Shown here: in pieces, positions 33,481 to 41,472 of the stretch
Numbering within the stretch: the stretch's first letter is position 1
Layout: each line of letters begins with the position of its first letter
From: Chlamydiota bacterium
Lineage (GTDB): Bacteria > Auribacterota > Tritonobacteria > UBA1439
NCBI GenBank assembly: GCA_012729785.1
Contig: JAAYCL010000005.1
Coordinates: 1-43,825 of the forward strand
Direction of reading: 5' to 3'
Length of the DNA stretch: 43,825 nucleotides
Program-made: the position numbers and the translations under genes
The notes under the pieces: model-generated
Databases searched by the model: none
Seen by the model: only the letters and a program-made list of their open reading frames with translations
What the model was told of the DNA's origin: nothing

Positions 33481-33929
33481 CTGATCGCCCCCTTGCCCCC
33501 GGTGCCGGTGAAGATCACCTTCACGTCCTTCCTGAGCGCGCCCCTCTTGCGCTCGTGGTCCCAGTCCATCCCGGTGCCGGTGGTGACCGAGTTCTCGGTG
33601 GCGATGGTCACGAACTCGTCGGTCTTGAGCCGGCGGGTCTCCTTGTCGAGCACCGCCTTGTCCGTGGTCGCCACGGTGTTCGTGCCGTCGTCGGAGAAGA
33701 AGATGGCCCGGACGTTCTTCAGCTCGATCGTCTCCGGCGAGAGGAACGTCGCGGAGCTCCCCGCCACCTTCCACTCGATCTTGCCGTCCTTGCGGGTCGA
33801 ATTGAAGGTGAACCCGTCCCTGAGTTCGGACCCCGGCTCCTGCGGCGCCGCAGGGGGATCCTCGGCCGCAGCGAGGGTGCAGGGGAGCGCGAGGAAAAGC
33901 AGGCTACGGCCTATATGCACGAAGCGCAT
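33477..33929 (-). CDS. lptC: LptC-like LPS export protein
   Basis: The protein has 150 residues. The N-terminal hydrophobic segment (about 7-22) could be a signal or a membrane anchor. The rest is a beta-jellyroll of LptC/OstA type, with ATFLSPETIELKNVRAIFF and VTIATENSVTTGTGMDWDHE. Sequence identity to textbook LptC is low by eye; the call rests mainly on position between kdsC and lptA and on the jellyroll pattern. It starts 26 bases inside the end of kdsC. Confidence 0.75.
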   Translation of the reverse strand: MRFVHIGRSLLFLALPCTLAAAEDPPAAPQEPGSELRDGFTFNSTRKDGKIEWKVAGSSATFLSPETIELKNVRAIFFSDDGTNTVATTDKAVLDKETRRLKTDEFVTIATENSVTTGTGMDWDHERKRGALRKDVKVIFTGTGGKGAIR

Positions 33930-34434
33930 CCTCCCACCTGCCCTGGGCCTTCAGGATCAGCTCCACCACCTCTCTGAAGGCCCCCTCCCCCCCGTGCGCC
34001 GCGGTGACGAGGCAGGCTGCCTTGCGGAGTTCTCCTGGGGCGCCGGCGACGGCCACGCCGAGCCCCGCCCCCGCGACGAGCGCGAGGTCGGGGAGGTCGT
34101 CCCCGATGCAGCAGAGCTCCTCCGGCGCGAGACCGTACGCCGTGCATAGTATAGCACGTATGCGGCCCTTGTCACCCGCGCGCTGCCAGAGGCGGTCCAC
34201 CCCGAGCTCCCGGCTCCGGCGGGCGAGGGCGGCGGAGGAGCGGCCCGAAACCAGGAAGACCTTGAGCCCCGCCCGGCGCGCGAGGATGATCCCGAGGCCG
34301 TCGCGGGCATGGAACCGCTTCAGTTCCGTCCCCCGCGTTCCGTAGATGATGCCGCCGTCGGTCAGGACCCCGTCCACGTCCGAGACGACGGCGCGGATGC
34401 GGCGGGCGCGTGCCAGGATTTCGGATTGTCTCAT
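33904..34434 (-). CDS. kdsC: KdsC, 3-deoxy-D-manno-octulosonate 8-phosphate phosphatase
   Basis: A 176-residue HAD phosphatase of the C0 (capless) class. The nucleophile motif is VVSDVDGVLTDGGI (Asp19, Asp21). FHARDGLGIILARRAG and VFLVSGRSS follow, and the late acidic motif is CIGDDLPDL. It releases phosphate from Kdo-8-phosphate. It lies between kdsD and lptC, the canonical order, and overlaps lptC by 26 bases. Confidence 0.94.
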   Translation of the reverse strand: MRQSEILARARRIRAVVSDVDGVLTDGGIIYGTRGTELKRFHARDGLGIILARRAGLKVFLVSGRSSAALARRSRELGVDRLWQRAGDKGRIRAILCTAYGLAPEELCCIGDDLPDLALVAGAGLGVAVAGAPGELRKAACLVTAAHGGEGAFREVVELILKAQGRWEDALRAYRP

Positions 34435-34483
34435 CGTACACTACGCCACGGGCGCCGCGGGGAAACGCTCCTGCGCCGATTAG

Positions 34484-35464
34484 TCACCCGATGCCGATCA
34501 GGTCCACCACGTCGAGCATCCCGACCGGCCGCCGCGTGGCGTCCGTCACGGGAAGCTCGTCGAGTTTGCGCCCCTTCGGGTTGTCCCCGCGCATCACGCG
34601 GAGCGCCTCGACCGCGAGGCGCCCGGGGCCGATGGTGATCGGATTCCGGATCATGAAGTCGCGGATGGGGCGCGAGGCGATGTCGCCGCGCGCCTCGAAG
34701 GCCCGGCGGAGGTCGCCGTCGGTGAAGATGCCGGCGAGTTTCCCCGACGAATCCACGACCGTCGCGGCGCCCGCCCGGGCCCTGGTGATGGCGAGGAGCA
34801 CCTCCTTGACCCGCGTCCCCGTCCCGACGATCGGATTGGCCTTTCCCGTCCGCATCACGTCGGCGACCTTCAGCAGCCGGCGCCCCAGCGCGCCCGCGGG
34901 GTGGTAGAGGGCGAACTCCTCGGGCTTCAGGCGCTTCCTGCCGATCAAGGCCACGGCGAGCGCGTCGCCCATGGCGAGCATCGCGGTGGTGCTGGCCGTC
35001 GGGGCGAGGCCGAGGGGGCAGGCCTCGCGCGCCACGCCGACGTCGAGGACGATGTCGCTATGCACGGCGAGCGACGAGCGGGGGGCCCCGGTGAGGGCGA
35101 TGAGCAGCGCGCCGATCTTCTTCACCACCGGCACGAAGCGCAGCATCTCCTCCGTCTCCCCGCTCGACGAGAGGGCGAGGACGACGTCCTCCGCGGTCAC
35201 CATCCCGAGGTCGCCGTGCACCGCCTCCGCCGGGTGCATCGACAGGGAGGGGATGCCGATGCTCGCGAAGGTGGCCTGGATCTTGCGGCCGATGATCCCC
35301 GGCTTCCCCATCCCGCAGACGATCACCCGGCCGCGGCAGGCGTAGATCGCCTCGACCGCCCGGTTGAACGAGGCGGAGAGCCGTGTGCCGAGATCGAGGA
35401 TCGCCGCCGCCTCGATCCTGAAGACGTTTCGTGCGACCCTCAGGTGGCTCTTGTTCCCGCGCAT
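34484..35464 (-). CDS. kdsD: KdsD/KpsF arabinose-5-phosphate isomerase
   Basis: A 326-residue protein with a SIS domain (about 30-170) followed by two CBS domains (about 200-325), the standard KdsD layout. Key segments are SMHPAEAVHGDLGMV, ALSSSGETEEML and the CBS end GIFTDGDLRR. It makes D-arabinose 5-phosphate, the precursor of Kdo. The usual GKSGHIG loop reads GKPGIIG here, a mild departure in the sugar-phosphate loop. It starts 7 bases after kdsA ends. Confidence 0.94.
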   Translation of the reverse strand: MRGNKSHLRVARNVFRIEAAAILDLGTRLSASFNRAVEAIYACRGRVIVCGMGKPGIIGRKIQATFASIGIPSLSMHPAEAVHGDLGMVTAEDVVLALSSSGETEEMLRFVPVVKKIGALLIALTGAPRSSLAVHSDIVLDVGVAREACPLGLAPTASTTAMLAMGDALAVALIGRKRLKPEEFALYHPAGALGRRLLKVADVMRTGKANPIVGTGTRVKEVLLAITRARAGAATVVDSSGKLAGIFTDGDLRRAFEARGDIASRPIRDFMIRNPITIGPGRLAVEALRVMRGDNPKGRKLDELPVTDATRRPVGMLDVVDLIGIG

Positions 35465-35471
35465 GTGCGCC

Positions 35472-36311
35472 TCACCCCCCCGCCGCGATGCGGTGGATCG
35501 CGACGCAGTCGTCGAGCAGCGCCCCCGCCTCGGCGAGCGGGAGCTGGTTCGGCCCGTCGCAGCGCGCGCGGTCCGGGTCCGGGTGTATCTCGAGGAAGAG
35601 CGCGTCGCAGCCGGCGGCGACCGCCGCGCGGGCGAGGACGGGGACGAACTCGCGCTGCCCGCCGGTGCTGCCGCCGAGGCCGCCGGGGAGCTGGACGCTG
35701 TGCGTCGCGTCGAAGACCACCGGCCATCCGAAGCCGCGCATCAAGGGAAGCGCGCGCATGTCGCTCACGAGGTTGTTGTAGCCGAACGAGCTCCCGCGCT
35801 CCGTGAGGAGGATCTGTCGAGCCCCGAACGCCTCGCACTTCTCGACGATGTTCTTCGCGTCCCACGGGGCGAGGAACTGCCCCTTCTTGACGTTGACCGC
35901 CCGCCCCGTGGCGCAGACGGCCCGGAGCAGGTCCGTCTGGCGGCAGAGGAACGCCGGCACCTGGAGGATCTCCGCGACCTCCGCCGCCGCGGCCGCGTGC
36001 CCCGGCTCGTGCACGTCCACGAGCGTCGGGAGTCCCGTCTCCGCCTTGACCGCCGCCACGACCGCGAGGCCCTTCGCGAGGCCCGGGCCGCGGAATGCGT
36101 TCACGGCGGTGCGGTTGGCCTTGTCGTAGGAGGTCTTGAAGACGAGCGGGACGCCGCGGGCGCTGCAGAGCTCCTTCAGGCGGCGCGCCGTCTCGAGGAC
36201 GGTCGCCTCGTCCTCGATGACGCAGGGGCCGGCGATCAACACGAGGGGAAGCCCCCCGCCGATCCGCACCCCGCGCGCCTCGACGATCCGCGTCTTCATC
36301 TCAGACGACAT
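35472..36311 (-). CDS. kdsA: KdsA, Kdo-8-phosphate synthase
   Basis: The protein has 279 residues. [49 protein letters not shown] and [12 protein letters not shown] are all characteristic. The motifs are those of the metal-binding or metal-free KdsA family; the Cys in AGPCVIE is at the position used by metal-dependent forms. It condenses PEP with arabinose 5-phosphate. ATG at 36311 is chosen; Met at 36299 is an alternative. Upstream lies a 264-base gap filled by the CACAGAG repeat element. Confidence 0.96.
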   Translation of the reverse strand: MSSEMKTRIVEARGVRIGGGLPLVLIAGPCVIEDEATVLETARRLKELCSARGVPLVFKTSYDKANRTAVNAFRGPGLAKGLAVVAAVKAETGLPTLVDVHEPGHAAAAAEVAEILQVPAFLCRQTDLLRAVCATGRAVNVKKGQFLAPWDAKNIVEKCEAFGARQILLTERGSSFGYNNLVSDMRALPLMRGFGWPVVFDATHSVQLPGGLGGSTGGQREFVPVLARAAVAAGCDALFLEIHPDPDRARCDGPNQLPLAEAGALLDDCVAIHRIAAGG

Positions 36312-36362
36312 TGTACGCCCCCCGCCGCCGCCGGCGCCACAAAGAACATCAAGGAATACACG

Positions 36363-36573
36363 TTGCCACAGAGAGCACAGAGGGCACAGAGAGCAAAGAA
36401 ACACACATGTTTTTCACAAAGAGCAAAAGAGAGAAAGAGGCTGTGTTTTTCTTATTGAAAAGGGATCAGCCTCTCTCTTTGACTCCTTTACTCTTTGTGA
36501 AAACGCCGAAGCAGTATCTCTCTGTGCTCCGTGTACGCCGCCGTGTGCGATTCCTCTGTGATCTCTGTGGCGA
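36363..36573. repeat. CACAGAG-type inverted-repeat element (copy 1)
   Basis: This 211-base AT-richer element fills the gap between kdsB and kdsA. The outer left arm (GCCACAGAGAGCACAGAGGG...) pairs with the right arm (...CTCTGTGATCTCTGTGGC). An inner arm (TTTTTCACAAAGAGCAAAAG...) pairs with ...ACTCTTTGTGAAAA. The whole would fold as one long imperfect hairpin. No protein is encoded. It shares its ends with copy 2 at 37339. Confidence 0.75.
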
Positions 36574-36575
36574 CG

Positions 36576-37313
36576 TTACTGTTTCTCGGCGAAGATCTTC
36601 CGCACACGCTCGAGGTCCTCCGGCGTGTCCACGCTCACCGGATCCCACGGCGTCTCCAGGACGCGCAACCGCTCCCCATGCTCCAGTATGCGCAGCTGCT
36701 CGAGCCGCTCGAGCTTCTCGAGCGGCGTCGGCGGCCAGCTCGTGAAGGAGAGGAGGAACTCCCGGCGGTAGGCGTAGAGGCCGACGTGCTTGAGGGCGGG
36801 GCCGCGGCCGCCCGCCGCCTCCCGAACGTAGGGGATCCGGGAGCGCGAGAAGTAGAGGGCGTCGCCGCGCAGGTCGCGCACCACCTTGACGACGTTCGGG
36901 TCGTCGGCGTCCGCGGAGGAGGCGAGCGAAACCGCCAGGGTGGCCGCGTTCAGCGACGGATCGTCGAGAAGCGCCCCGACCGCCGCGTCGATCGCCTCCC
37001 CGCGGATCAGCGGCTCGTCGCCCTGGATGTTGACGACAATCCCGCAGTCCATCCCCGCCGCCGCCTCGGCGACACGGTCGCTCCCGGACCGGTGCGCCGG
37101 GGAGGTCATCAGCGCCGTTCCGCCGTGCGCCTCGACCGCCTCGAAAACCCGCCGGTCGTCGGTCGCCACCGCGACGTCGTCGAGGCGCCGCGCCCGGCGC
37201 GCGGCGTCGAGCACCGCACAGACGAGGGGGACGCCGCCGATCTCGGCGAGCATCTTGCCGGGGAGCCGGGTGGAGCCGTACCGCGCCGGGATGATGCCGA
37301 TGGCCTTCGTCAT
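36576..37313 (-). CDS. kdsB: KdsB, CMP-Kdo synthetase
   Basis: A 245-residue cytidylyltransferase. IIPARYGSTRLPGKML at the N-terminus, HRSGSDRVAEAA and VVNIQGDEPLI are the nucleotide- and sugar-binding motifs. It activates Kdo with CTP for transfer to lipid A. It is bracketed on both sides by CACAGAG repeat elements (36363-36573 and 37339-37534), which separate it from kdsA and gmhB. These spacers may act as processing or folding signals in the transcript. Confidence 0.96.
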   Translation of the reverse strand: MTKAIGIIPARYGSTRLPGKMLAEIGGVPLVCAVLDAARRARRLDDVAVATDDRRVFEAVEAHGGTALMTSPAHRSGSDRVAEAAAGMDCGIVVNIQGDEPLIRGEAIDAAVGALLDDPSLNAATLAVSLASSADADDPNVVKVVRDLRGDALYFSRSRIPYVREAAGGRGPALKHVGLYAYRREFLLSFTSWPPTPLEKLERLEQLRILEHGERLRVLETPWDPVSVDTPEDLERVRKIFAEKQ

Positions 37314-37338
37314 AGCATTGCCCTTCAGAGGATATGTG

Positions 37339-37534
37339 GTGCCACAGAGGTCACAGAGAGCACAGAGAATACGGTTTCAGCCGCGGATTGCCGCAGATAT
37401 GGAAACAACTTTTCGTGCCACGGATCGACACGGCTGATCGCGGAGTATCTTTGAATTTCACAGTACACCTATCCGTGATGATCCGTGGCAACGCAGCCAG
37501 TTTACTCTGTGATCTCTGTGTCCTCTGTGGCGGC
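37339..37534. repeat. CACAGAG-type inverted-repeat element (copy 2)
   Basis: This element lies between gmhB and kdsB. Outer arms GTGCCACAGAGGTCACAGAG and ...CTCTGTGATCTCTGTGTCC...CTGTGGC pair with each other. Nested inside are TGCCACGGATCGACACGG and ...CCGTGATGATCCGTGGCA, a second inverted pair. The ends resemble copy 1 but the cores differ, so the copies are related only at their arms. Confidence 0.75.
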
Positions 37535-37540
37535 AGAATA

Positions 37541-38095
37541 TCACCGCGCGGGATCCCGCGACAGGATCCAGTCCGCGGCCGCGGCGAGGTCGGCGGCGAC
37601 GTGGTCGGAGAGCCGCTTTGCCCCGAGCTCCGCCTGCGTCTCCTCCCCCGCGCCGGTCAGGACGAGGATCGTGCCGCACCCCGCGTGTATCCCCGTCTCG
37701 ATGTCCGAACGCCGATCCCCGACGAAGTACGAGCGCGCGAGGTCGATATCGTACCGCGCCGCGGCGTCGAGCACCATCCGGGGCGAGGGCTTGCGGCACC
37801 GGCACCGGGCCTCGGGGAGGTGCGGACAGTAGAAGATGCCGTCGAGCGCGACCCCCGCCTCCCGCAGGCCCGCCGCCATCCGGTCGTGCACCCGGCGGAG
37901 GTCCTCCTCGTCGAAGAAGCCGCGCGCGATCCCCGACTGGTTGCTGACGACGAAGACGCGGTAGCCGGCTTCCTTCAGGCGTCTGACCGCGTCGACGGCG
38001 CCCGGGAGGAATCGGAACCTCGCGGCGTCGCCGAGGTAGCCGGGGTCGTGATTGAGCGTGCCGTCCCGGTCGAGGAAGACCGCCGCCTGTTTCAC
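37541..38095 (-). CDS. gmhB: GmhB, D-glycero-D-manno-heptose 1,7-bisphosphate 7-phosphatase
   Basis: A 184-residue HAD phosphatase. VFLDRDGTLNHDPGY carries the nucleophile pair Asp9/Asp11. The structural zinc loop is visible as CPHLPEARCRCRKPSP (Cys-x-His and two Cys), which is diagnostic of GmhB. The late motif is FVGDRRSDIETG. GTG at 38095 overlaps the stop of the heptose kinase gene, so the two are coupled. It removes the 7-phosphate from the product of the kinase next door. Confidence 0.94.
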   Translation of the reverse strand: MKQAAVFLDRDGTLNHDPGYLGDAARFRFLPGAVDAVRRLKEAGYRVFVVSNQSGIARGFFDEEDLRRVHDRMAAGLREAGVALDGIFYCPHLPEARCRCRKPSPRMVLDAAARYDIDLARSYFVGDRRSDIETGIHAGCGTILVLTGAGEETQAELGAKRLSDHVAADLAAAADWILSRDPAR

Positions 38096-39072
38096 GGGTA
38101 CATCGCCTCGAGCAGCTCCCTCCGGGTGGCGACCGCCGTCCCCACCTTGCCCACCACGACGCCCGCGGCGTAGTTGGCGACCGTCGCCGCCTCCTCCATC
38201 GAGGCGCCGCAGGCGAGGGCGAGGGTGAAGGTGCTGATGACGGTGTCGCCGGCGCCGGAGACGTCGTAGACCTCGCGGGCCACGGTCGGGATGCGCGTCG
38301 GCGCGCAGCCGCCCTGAAAGAGGCACATCCCCTGCTCGCCGAGCGTGACGAGCACCCCGCGGCAGCCGAGGCGGTCGAGCAGAACCCCGCCGACCTCCTC
38401 GAGGCCCGCCCGGTCCTCCGCCCCGGCGAGCCAGTACGCCTCGGGGCGGTTGGGGGTCATGACGGTGATCCCGCGGTAGTCGATGCGCCGCCCCATCTTG
38501 GGGTCGACCGCGAGGATCGTGTCGTGCCGCCGGGCGAGGCGGATCAGCTCCTTGACGAGCCGCTGGGTCACCAGCCCCTTGCCGTAGTCCTCGATGATGA
38601 CTGCGTCGAGCCCGTCCATGACCGACCGGACGTAGGAGAGGAGACGCGCGATATCCTTCTCCGTGACCTCCGTCTTGCTCTCGCGGTCGACCCTGACCAC
38701 CTGCTGGCTGTGCGCGACGATGCGCGTCTTCAGGGTGGTGGCGCGGCGGGGGTCGCTGATGATGCCGCCGGGATCGATCTTCCCGCGGGTGAGCCGCTCC
38801 ATCAGCGCCATCCCGATCCGGTCCGCGCCGATGATGCCGCAGACGTGCGCCTTGGCGCCGAGGGCGGAGATGTTGTTGACGACGTTGGCGGATCCGCCGG
38901 GAACGTCGGACTCCGAGGTGACCTCGACCACGGGGACCGGCGCCTCGGGGGAGATGCGCCCCACCGTGCCCCAGACGAACCGGTCGAGCATCAGGTCGCC
39001 CACCACCAGGATCCGGGCGTCCTCGAATCTCCCCAGGAGCCGCTCCAGTTTACGTCTCGAGATCTTCTTCAC
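38092..39072 (-). CDS. hldE: D-glycero-beta-D-manno-heptose-7-phosphate kinase (HldE N-terminal type, RfaE1)
   Basis: This 326-residue PfkB-family kinase corresponds to the first domain of HldE; the adenylyltransferase domain is absent. Motifs are VGDLMLDRFVWGTVGRISPE, GGSANVVNNISALG and the catalytic DVSGAGDTVIS. It phosphorylates heptose 7-phosphate at position 1. The separate adenylyltransferase (RfaE2), GmhA and HldD are not in this window. GTG at 39072 is used; no strong ribosome site is visible. It follows the DHS-like gene by 11 bases. Confidence 0.92.
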   Translation of the reverse strand: MKKISRRKLERLLGRFEDARILVVGDLMLDRFVWGTVGRISPEAPVPVVEVTSESDVPGGSANVVNNISALGAKAHVCGIIGADRIGMALMERLTRGKIDPGGIISDPRRATTLKTRIVAHSQQVVRVDRESKTEVTEKDIARLLSYVRSVMDGLDAVIIEDYGKGLVTQRLVKELIRLARRHDTILAVDPKMGRRIDYRGITVMTPNRPEAYWLAGAEDRAGLEEVGGVLLDRLGCRGVLVTLGEQGMCLFQGGCAPTRIPTVAREVYDVSGAGDTVISTFTLALACGASMEEAATVANYAAGVVVGKVGTAVATRRELLEAMYP

Positions 39073-39083
39073 GCGCGCCCCCG

Positions 39084-40031
39084 TCAGAGTTTTTCGATGA
39101 TTGCCTGCGCGAGGAGCGGGATCATGATCTCGTGGTGGCCGAGCAGGTACTGTCCGGTTCCCCCGGCGGCGACCGGCCGGCGGACCACGTTCTGGAGGGG
39201 GCGGTACTGGAGCAGCATGTCGAAGACCGCGGCGGTGAAGTTCCGCACCGGCCTGCCGGCGCTGCGGGCGACCGTGAGCGCCTTGAGGAACACCTCCGGC
39301 AGCACCACCGCCGAGCCGAGATGGAGCACGACGCCCCCGTTTCCGAGCCGCGCCACCACCTCCGCGAGGAGGCGGAAGTCGTCCATCGTCGTCTTGCCGA
39401 TGATCCTCCCGTCCGCCTGGGGGTGCTGGTGGATGATGTCGGTCCCGATGGCGATATGCACCGTCGCGGGGATGCGGAGGCGCACCGCCTCCGCGAGGAG
39501 GCTCGCCTCGCGGTGCGGGAGGCGGCGCTCGAGGATGTAGCGGCCGAGCGCCCATCCGGCCCCGAGCTCCTCCGCCTCGCCGAGGAGGAGCGCCTCGTTC
39601 ATCATCCGCCCCGTCTCGCGGGCCATCCCGAAGGTGCCGCGCTCGAGACCCGCCTGGACGTTCTCGGAGGTCTTGCCGATGAGGGCGACCTCGAAGTCGT
39701 GGATGCTCGTGGCGCCGTTCATCGCGATGGCGGTGACGGCGCCGCGGCGCATCAGGTCGATCAGGACGGGGCTCAGGCCGCACTTGACCACGTGCCCCCC
39801 CATCATGGCGATCACCGGCTTGCCGCGCCGGCGGGCGGAGACGACCGCGTCCACGACCGCGCGCAGCCCGGTGGCCGCCAGGATCCGCGGGAGGGAGTCG
39901 TAGAAGTCGCGGAACGAGGCCCCCTTCCGGCCGGGCCGCCCGAACATCGCGCGGGTGACCTTGTGCTTCCTCCGGGAGAGGGGGACCGTCTTCACGCGAC
40001 GATGCAGGGGAAACCGCGTTTTTTCAGCCAT
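39084..40031 (-). CDS. Deoxyhypusine-synthase-like conserved protein
   Basis: About 315 residues from the ATG at 40031; a TTG at 40061 would add ten. The pattern KPVIAMMGGHVVKCGLSPV, then GAVTAIAMNGATSIHDFE, then LAEAVRLRIPATVHIAIGTD resembles the NAD-binding deoxyhypusine synthase fold. It lacks the Lys-containing SWGK motif that DHS needs to make hypusine. A DHS reaction is therefore unlikely. It starts the heptose/Kdo cluster, 11 bases ahead of the heptose kinase, so a sugar-nucleotide or LPS-core role is more plausible. Uncharacterised. Confidence 0.6.
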   Translation of the reverse strand: MAEKTRFPLHRRVKTVPLSRRKHKVTRAMFGRPGRKGASFRDFYDSLPRILAATGLRAVVDAVVSARRRGKPVIAMMGGHVVKCGLSPVLIDLMRRGAVTAIAMNGATSIHDFEVALIGKTSENVQAGLERGTFGMARETGRMMNEALLLGEAEELGAGWALGRYILERRLPHREASLLAEAVRLRIPATVHIAIGTDIIHQHPQADGRIIGKTTMDDFRLLAEVVARLGNGGVVLHLGSAVVLPEVFLKALTVARSAGRPVRNFTAAVFDMLLQYRPLQNVVRRPVAAGGTGQYLLGHHEIMIPLLAQAIIEKL

Positions 40032-40253
40032 GGGGGCCTTTGTATGCCGCCGCGAAGGCAACGCCGGGACCGAGGAAAAAACGCCTGAAACCGGTCGCGG
40101 GAAATCGGCGGTTGCGCCCGCGTCGGTGCGCCTCGGCGGCGACCAGTGACGGGAGAAATGCTATCAGCAAAAGTGCCGGAAGTCAATTGCGCCGGGCGCC
40201 GGGTGAGGTACCCATTTCAGAAGAAGATAACTTCCAAAGTGGCGTTCATACTT

Positions 40254-40364
40254 GGTGCAGCCCCTTTGCGCCCGCGCGAAGTGGAGGAACTCCTTCACCT
40301 ACCGGATCAGGTACGGCCGGTGCTTGGGAAGCACCAACTCCTACGCGCGCAAGAAATTGGAGCA
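40254..40364 (-). pseudogene. Remnant of a tyrosine recombinase (integron-integrase-like) N-terminus
   Basis: The minus strand reads CSNFLRA, stop, ELVLPKHRPYLIR, stop, VKEFLHFARAQRGC. This is the SAM-like N-terminal pattern of tyrosine recombinases (PYxxRWVxxFLxFA). Both interruptions are TAG (minus-strand codons at 40341-40343 and 40299-40301) in one frame 42 bases apart. The second stop falls where most relatives have Trp, one base change from TGG. No C-terminal catalytic region follows. It points away from the cassette genes, as intI does. Homology is by eye only. Confidence 0.5.
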
Positions 40365-40403
40365 GCCGTCCAGCACTGACTTCGACTGTTCATCGGTATC
40401 AGT

Positions 40404-40464
40404 CATAACGGAATACCCGTGTTATACACAAATCTCTATAACTACGGCATATCCGTTGTTATGG
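40404..40464 (+). other. Imperfect inverted repeat, attC- or attI-like, before the first cassette gene
   Basis: CATAAC (40404-40409) pairs with GTTATG (40458-40463). Inside, GGAATACCCGTGTTATA (410-426) pairs imperfectly with TATAACTACGGCATATCC (437-454), around a 10-base loop. Outer AAC/GTT boxes, inner arms and an asymmetric GTT spacer fit an att site, but the match to consensus is weaker than in the sites downstream. Confidence 0.35.
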
Positions 40465-40518
40465 TAATCGCCGAATTGCGTGACGCCAAGATCTTCTCTG
40501 GATGGAAGGAGGAAAAGA

Positions 40519-41400
40519 TTGACAGAACATCTGGTCGGCAATATTCTGGACGAGAGAAGCGCGGGGTTCTCTATAAACGGAGATTGTGTAGATAAACAAG
40601 TTCGAGCAAAACAGATGAAATGGTTCAGGCAACGCAGTGAACAGCCATCGAGATTCGATCCACCAGGACCAAGCCCATGGTATCTACGCGGAAGGAAGAT
40701 CGAGACAAGCGCAGGGATTCTCACTTGGGCTGACTTCGGCAATCATCCGGTCTTGGCGGGCGTGTCCCGTCTTCAGACTCGCGAATCCGCCGATGTCATG
40801 TTGCTGGACTTCGGCTGTTACTTCAGCCCGTTGGAGAGCGGTCTGATCCTACTGTGGTACGAACACGCCAGAAATGACGACGATCCAACCACGAATCCGT
40901 TCATCCACTTTGACATCATCGACCCTTCCGGCTTGACGCCCATAGAAGACGCCTCATCAGAAGCCGATCGAATGCGAAAGGGGAAGCAGCACCGAGTGTT
41001 TGCCCCGCCGGCGATAGCGGACTTCACTTGTTTCACCGCCCTTCCCTCTGGTCGACACAATCTCGCAGACTTACCTCCGGCGTTTGCGACGATTGAGGAA
41101 ACACTCGTCCTGGCCGACTACTGCCCGAACGGGAAACCGAGCAACTACTTCGACCAGATGTGTCGGGCAATCTTCGCCTTCGATTTCAGGGGGGGCCGGG
41201 TAGAAGTCATTCCTCAGGACTGGTTCAACGACGGGAAGTATGACTTCGGCTACCAATGGATCACACGTGTGGCGCGAGATCCAGACACGGGGCGCATCTT
41301 GGGGGACGGGATTCGACTCGGATTCTTCCGGCTAGACGAGACCGCGAGACACGTCGATGAGTGGCTCACAAGCGATCCCTTCTATGGACCAAGAGGATAA
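40519..41400 (+). CDS. Cassette gene 1: hypothetical protein
   Basis: The protein has 293 residues using TTG at 40519, which has AGGAGG six bases upstream; a GTG at 40480 has no such site. The sequence is water-soluble with no signal peptide or membrane segment. Segments such as WADFGNHPVLAGVSRLQT, MLLDFGCYFSPLESGL and CPNGKPSNYFDQMCRAIFAFDF suggest a folded alpha/beta protein, but no family was recognised. GC is lower than in the neighbouring LPS genes. It lies between an att-like repeat and a clear attC site, so it is treated as an integron cassette. Function unknown. Confidence 0.8.
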   Translation: MTEHLVGNILDERSAGFSINGDCVDKQVRAKQMKWFRQRSEQPSRFDPPGPSPWYLRGRKIETSAGILTWADFGNHPVLAGVSRLQTRESADVMLLDFGCYFSPLESGLILLWYEHARNDDDPTTNPFIHFDIIDPSGLTPIEDASSEADRMRKGKQHRVFAPPAIADFTCFTALPSGRHNLADLPPAFATIEETLVLADYCPNGKPSNYFDQMCRAIFAFDFRGGRVEVIPQDWFNDGKYDFGYQWITRVARDPDTGRILGDGIRLGFFRLDETARHVDEWLTSDPFYGPRG

Positions 41401-41406
41401 GAAGCT

Positions 41407-41468
41407 CGAACCAGCGCTTTCAGCCTATCGGCGGCCCGGGGCCGCCTCAGGCTGAAGCGTAACGTTCG
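41407..41468 (+). repeat. attC-like recombination site 1
   Basis: A 62-base site directly after the cassette 1 stop. R'' CGAAC (41407-41411) pairs with R' GTTCG (41464-41468). L'' CGCTTTCAGCCT (41415-41426) pairs with L' AGGCTGAAGCG (41449-41459) with one extra T on the L'' side, the extrahelical base seen in attC. Unpaired spacers CAG and TAAC separate the boxes, and a GGCGGCC/GGCCGCC hairpin tops the structure. This is the canonical attC plan. Confidence 0.8.
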
Positions 41469-41472
41469 CTGA

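Noticed and set aside
36363-37534. CRISPR array (repeated CACAGAG units near kdsB)
   Set aside because: The units are 7-9 bases, without regular spacers, and are arranged as inverted arms; no cas gene is near.
40146-40379. Plus-strand 77-codon frame before the cassettes
   Set aside because: Antisense to the recombinase-like remnant and without ribosome site or motif.
40480-40518. Longer start of cassette gene 1 at GTG 40480
   Set aside because: No ribosome site there, while TTG at 40519 follows AGGAGG at ideal spacing.
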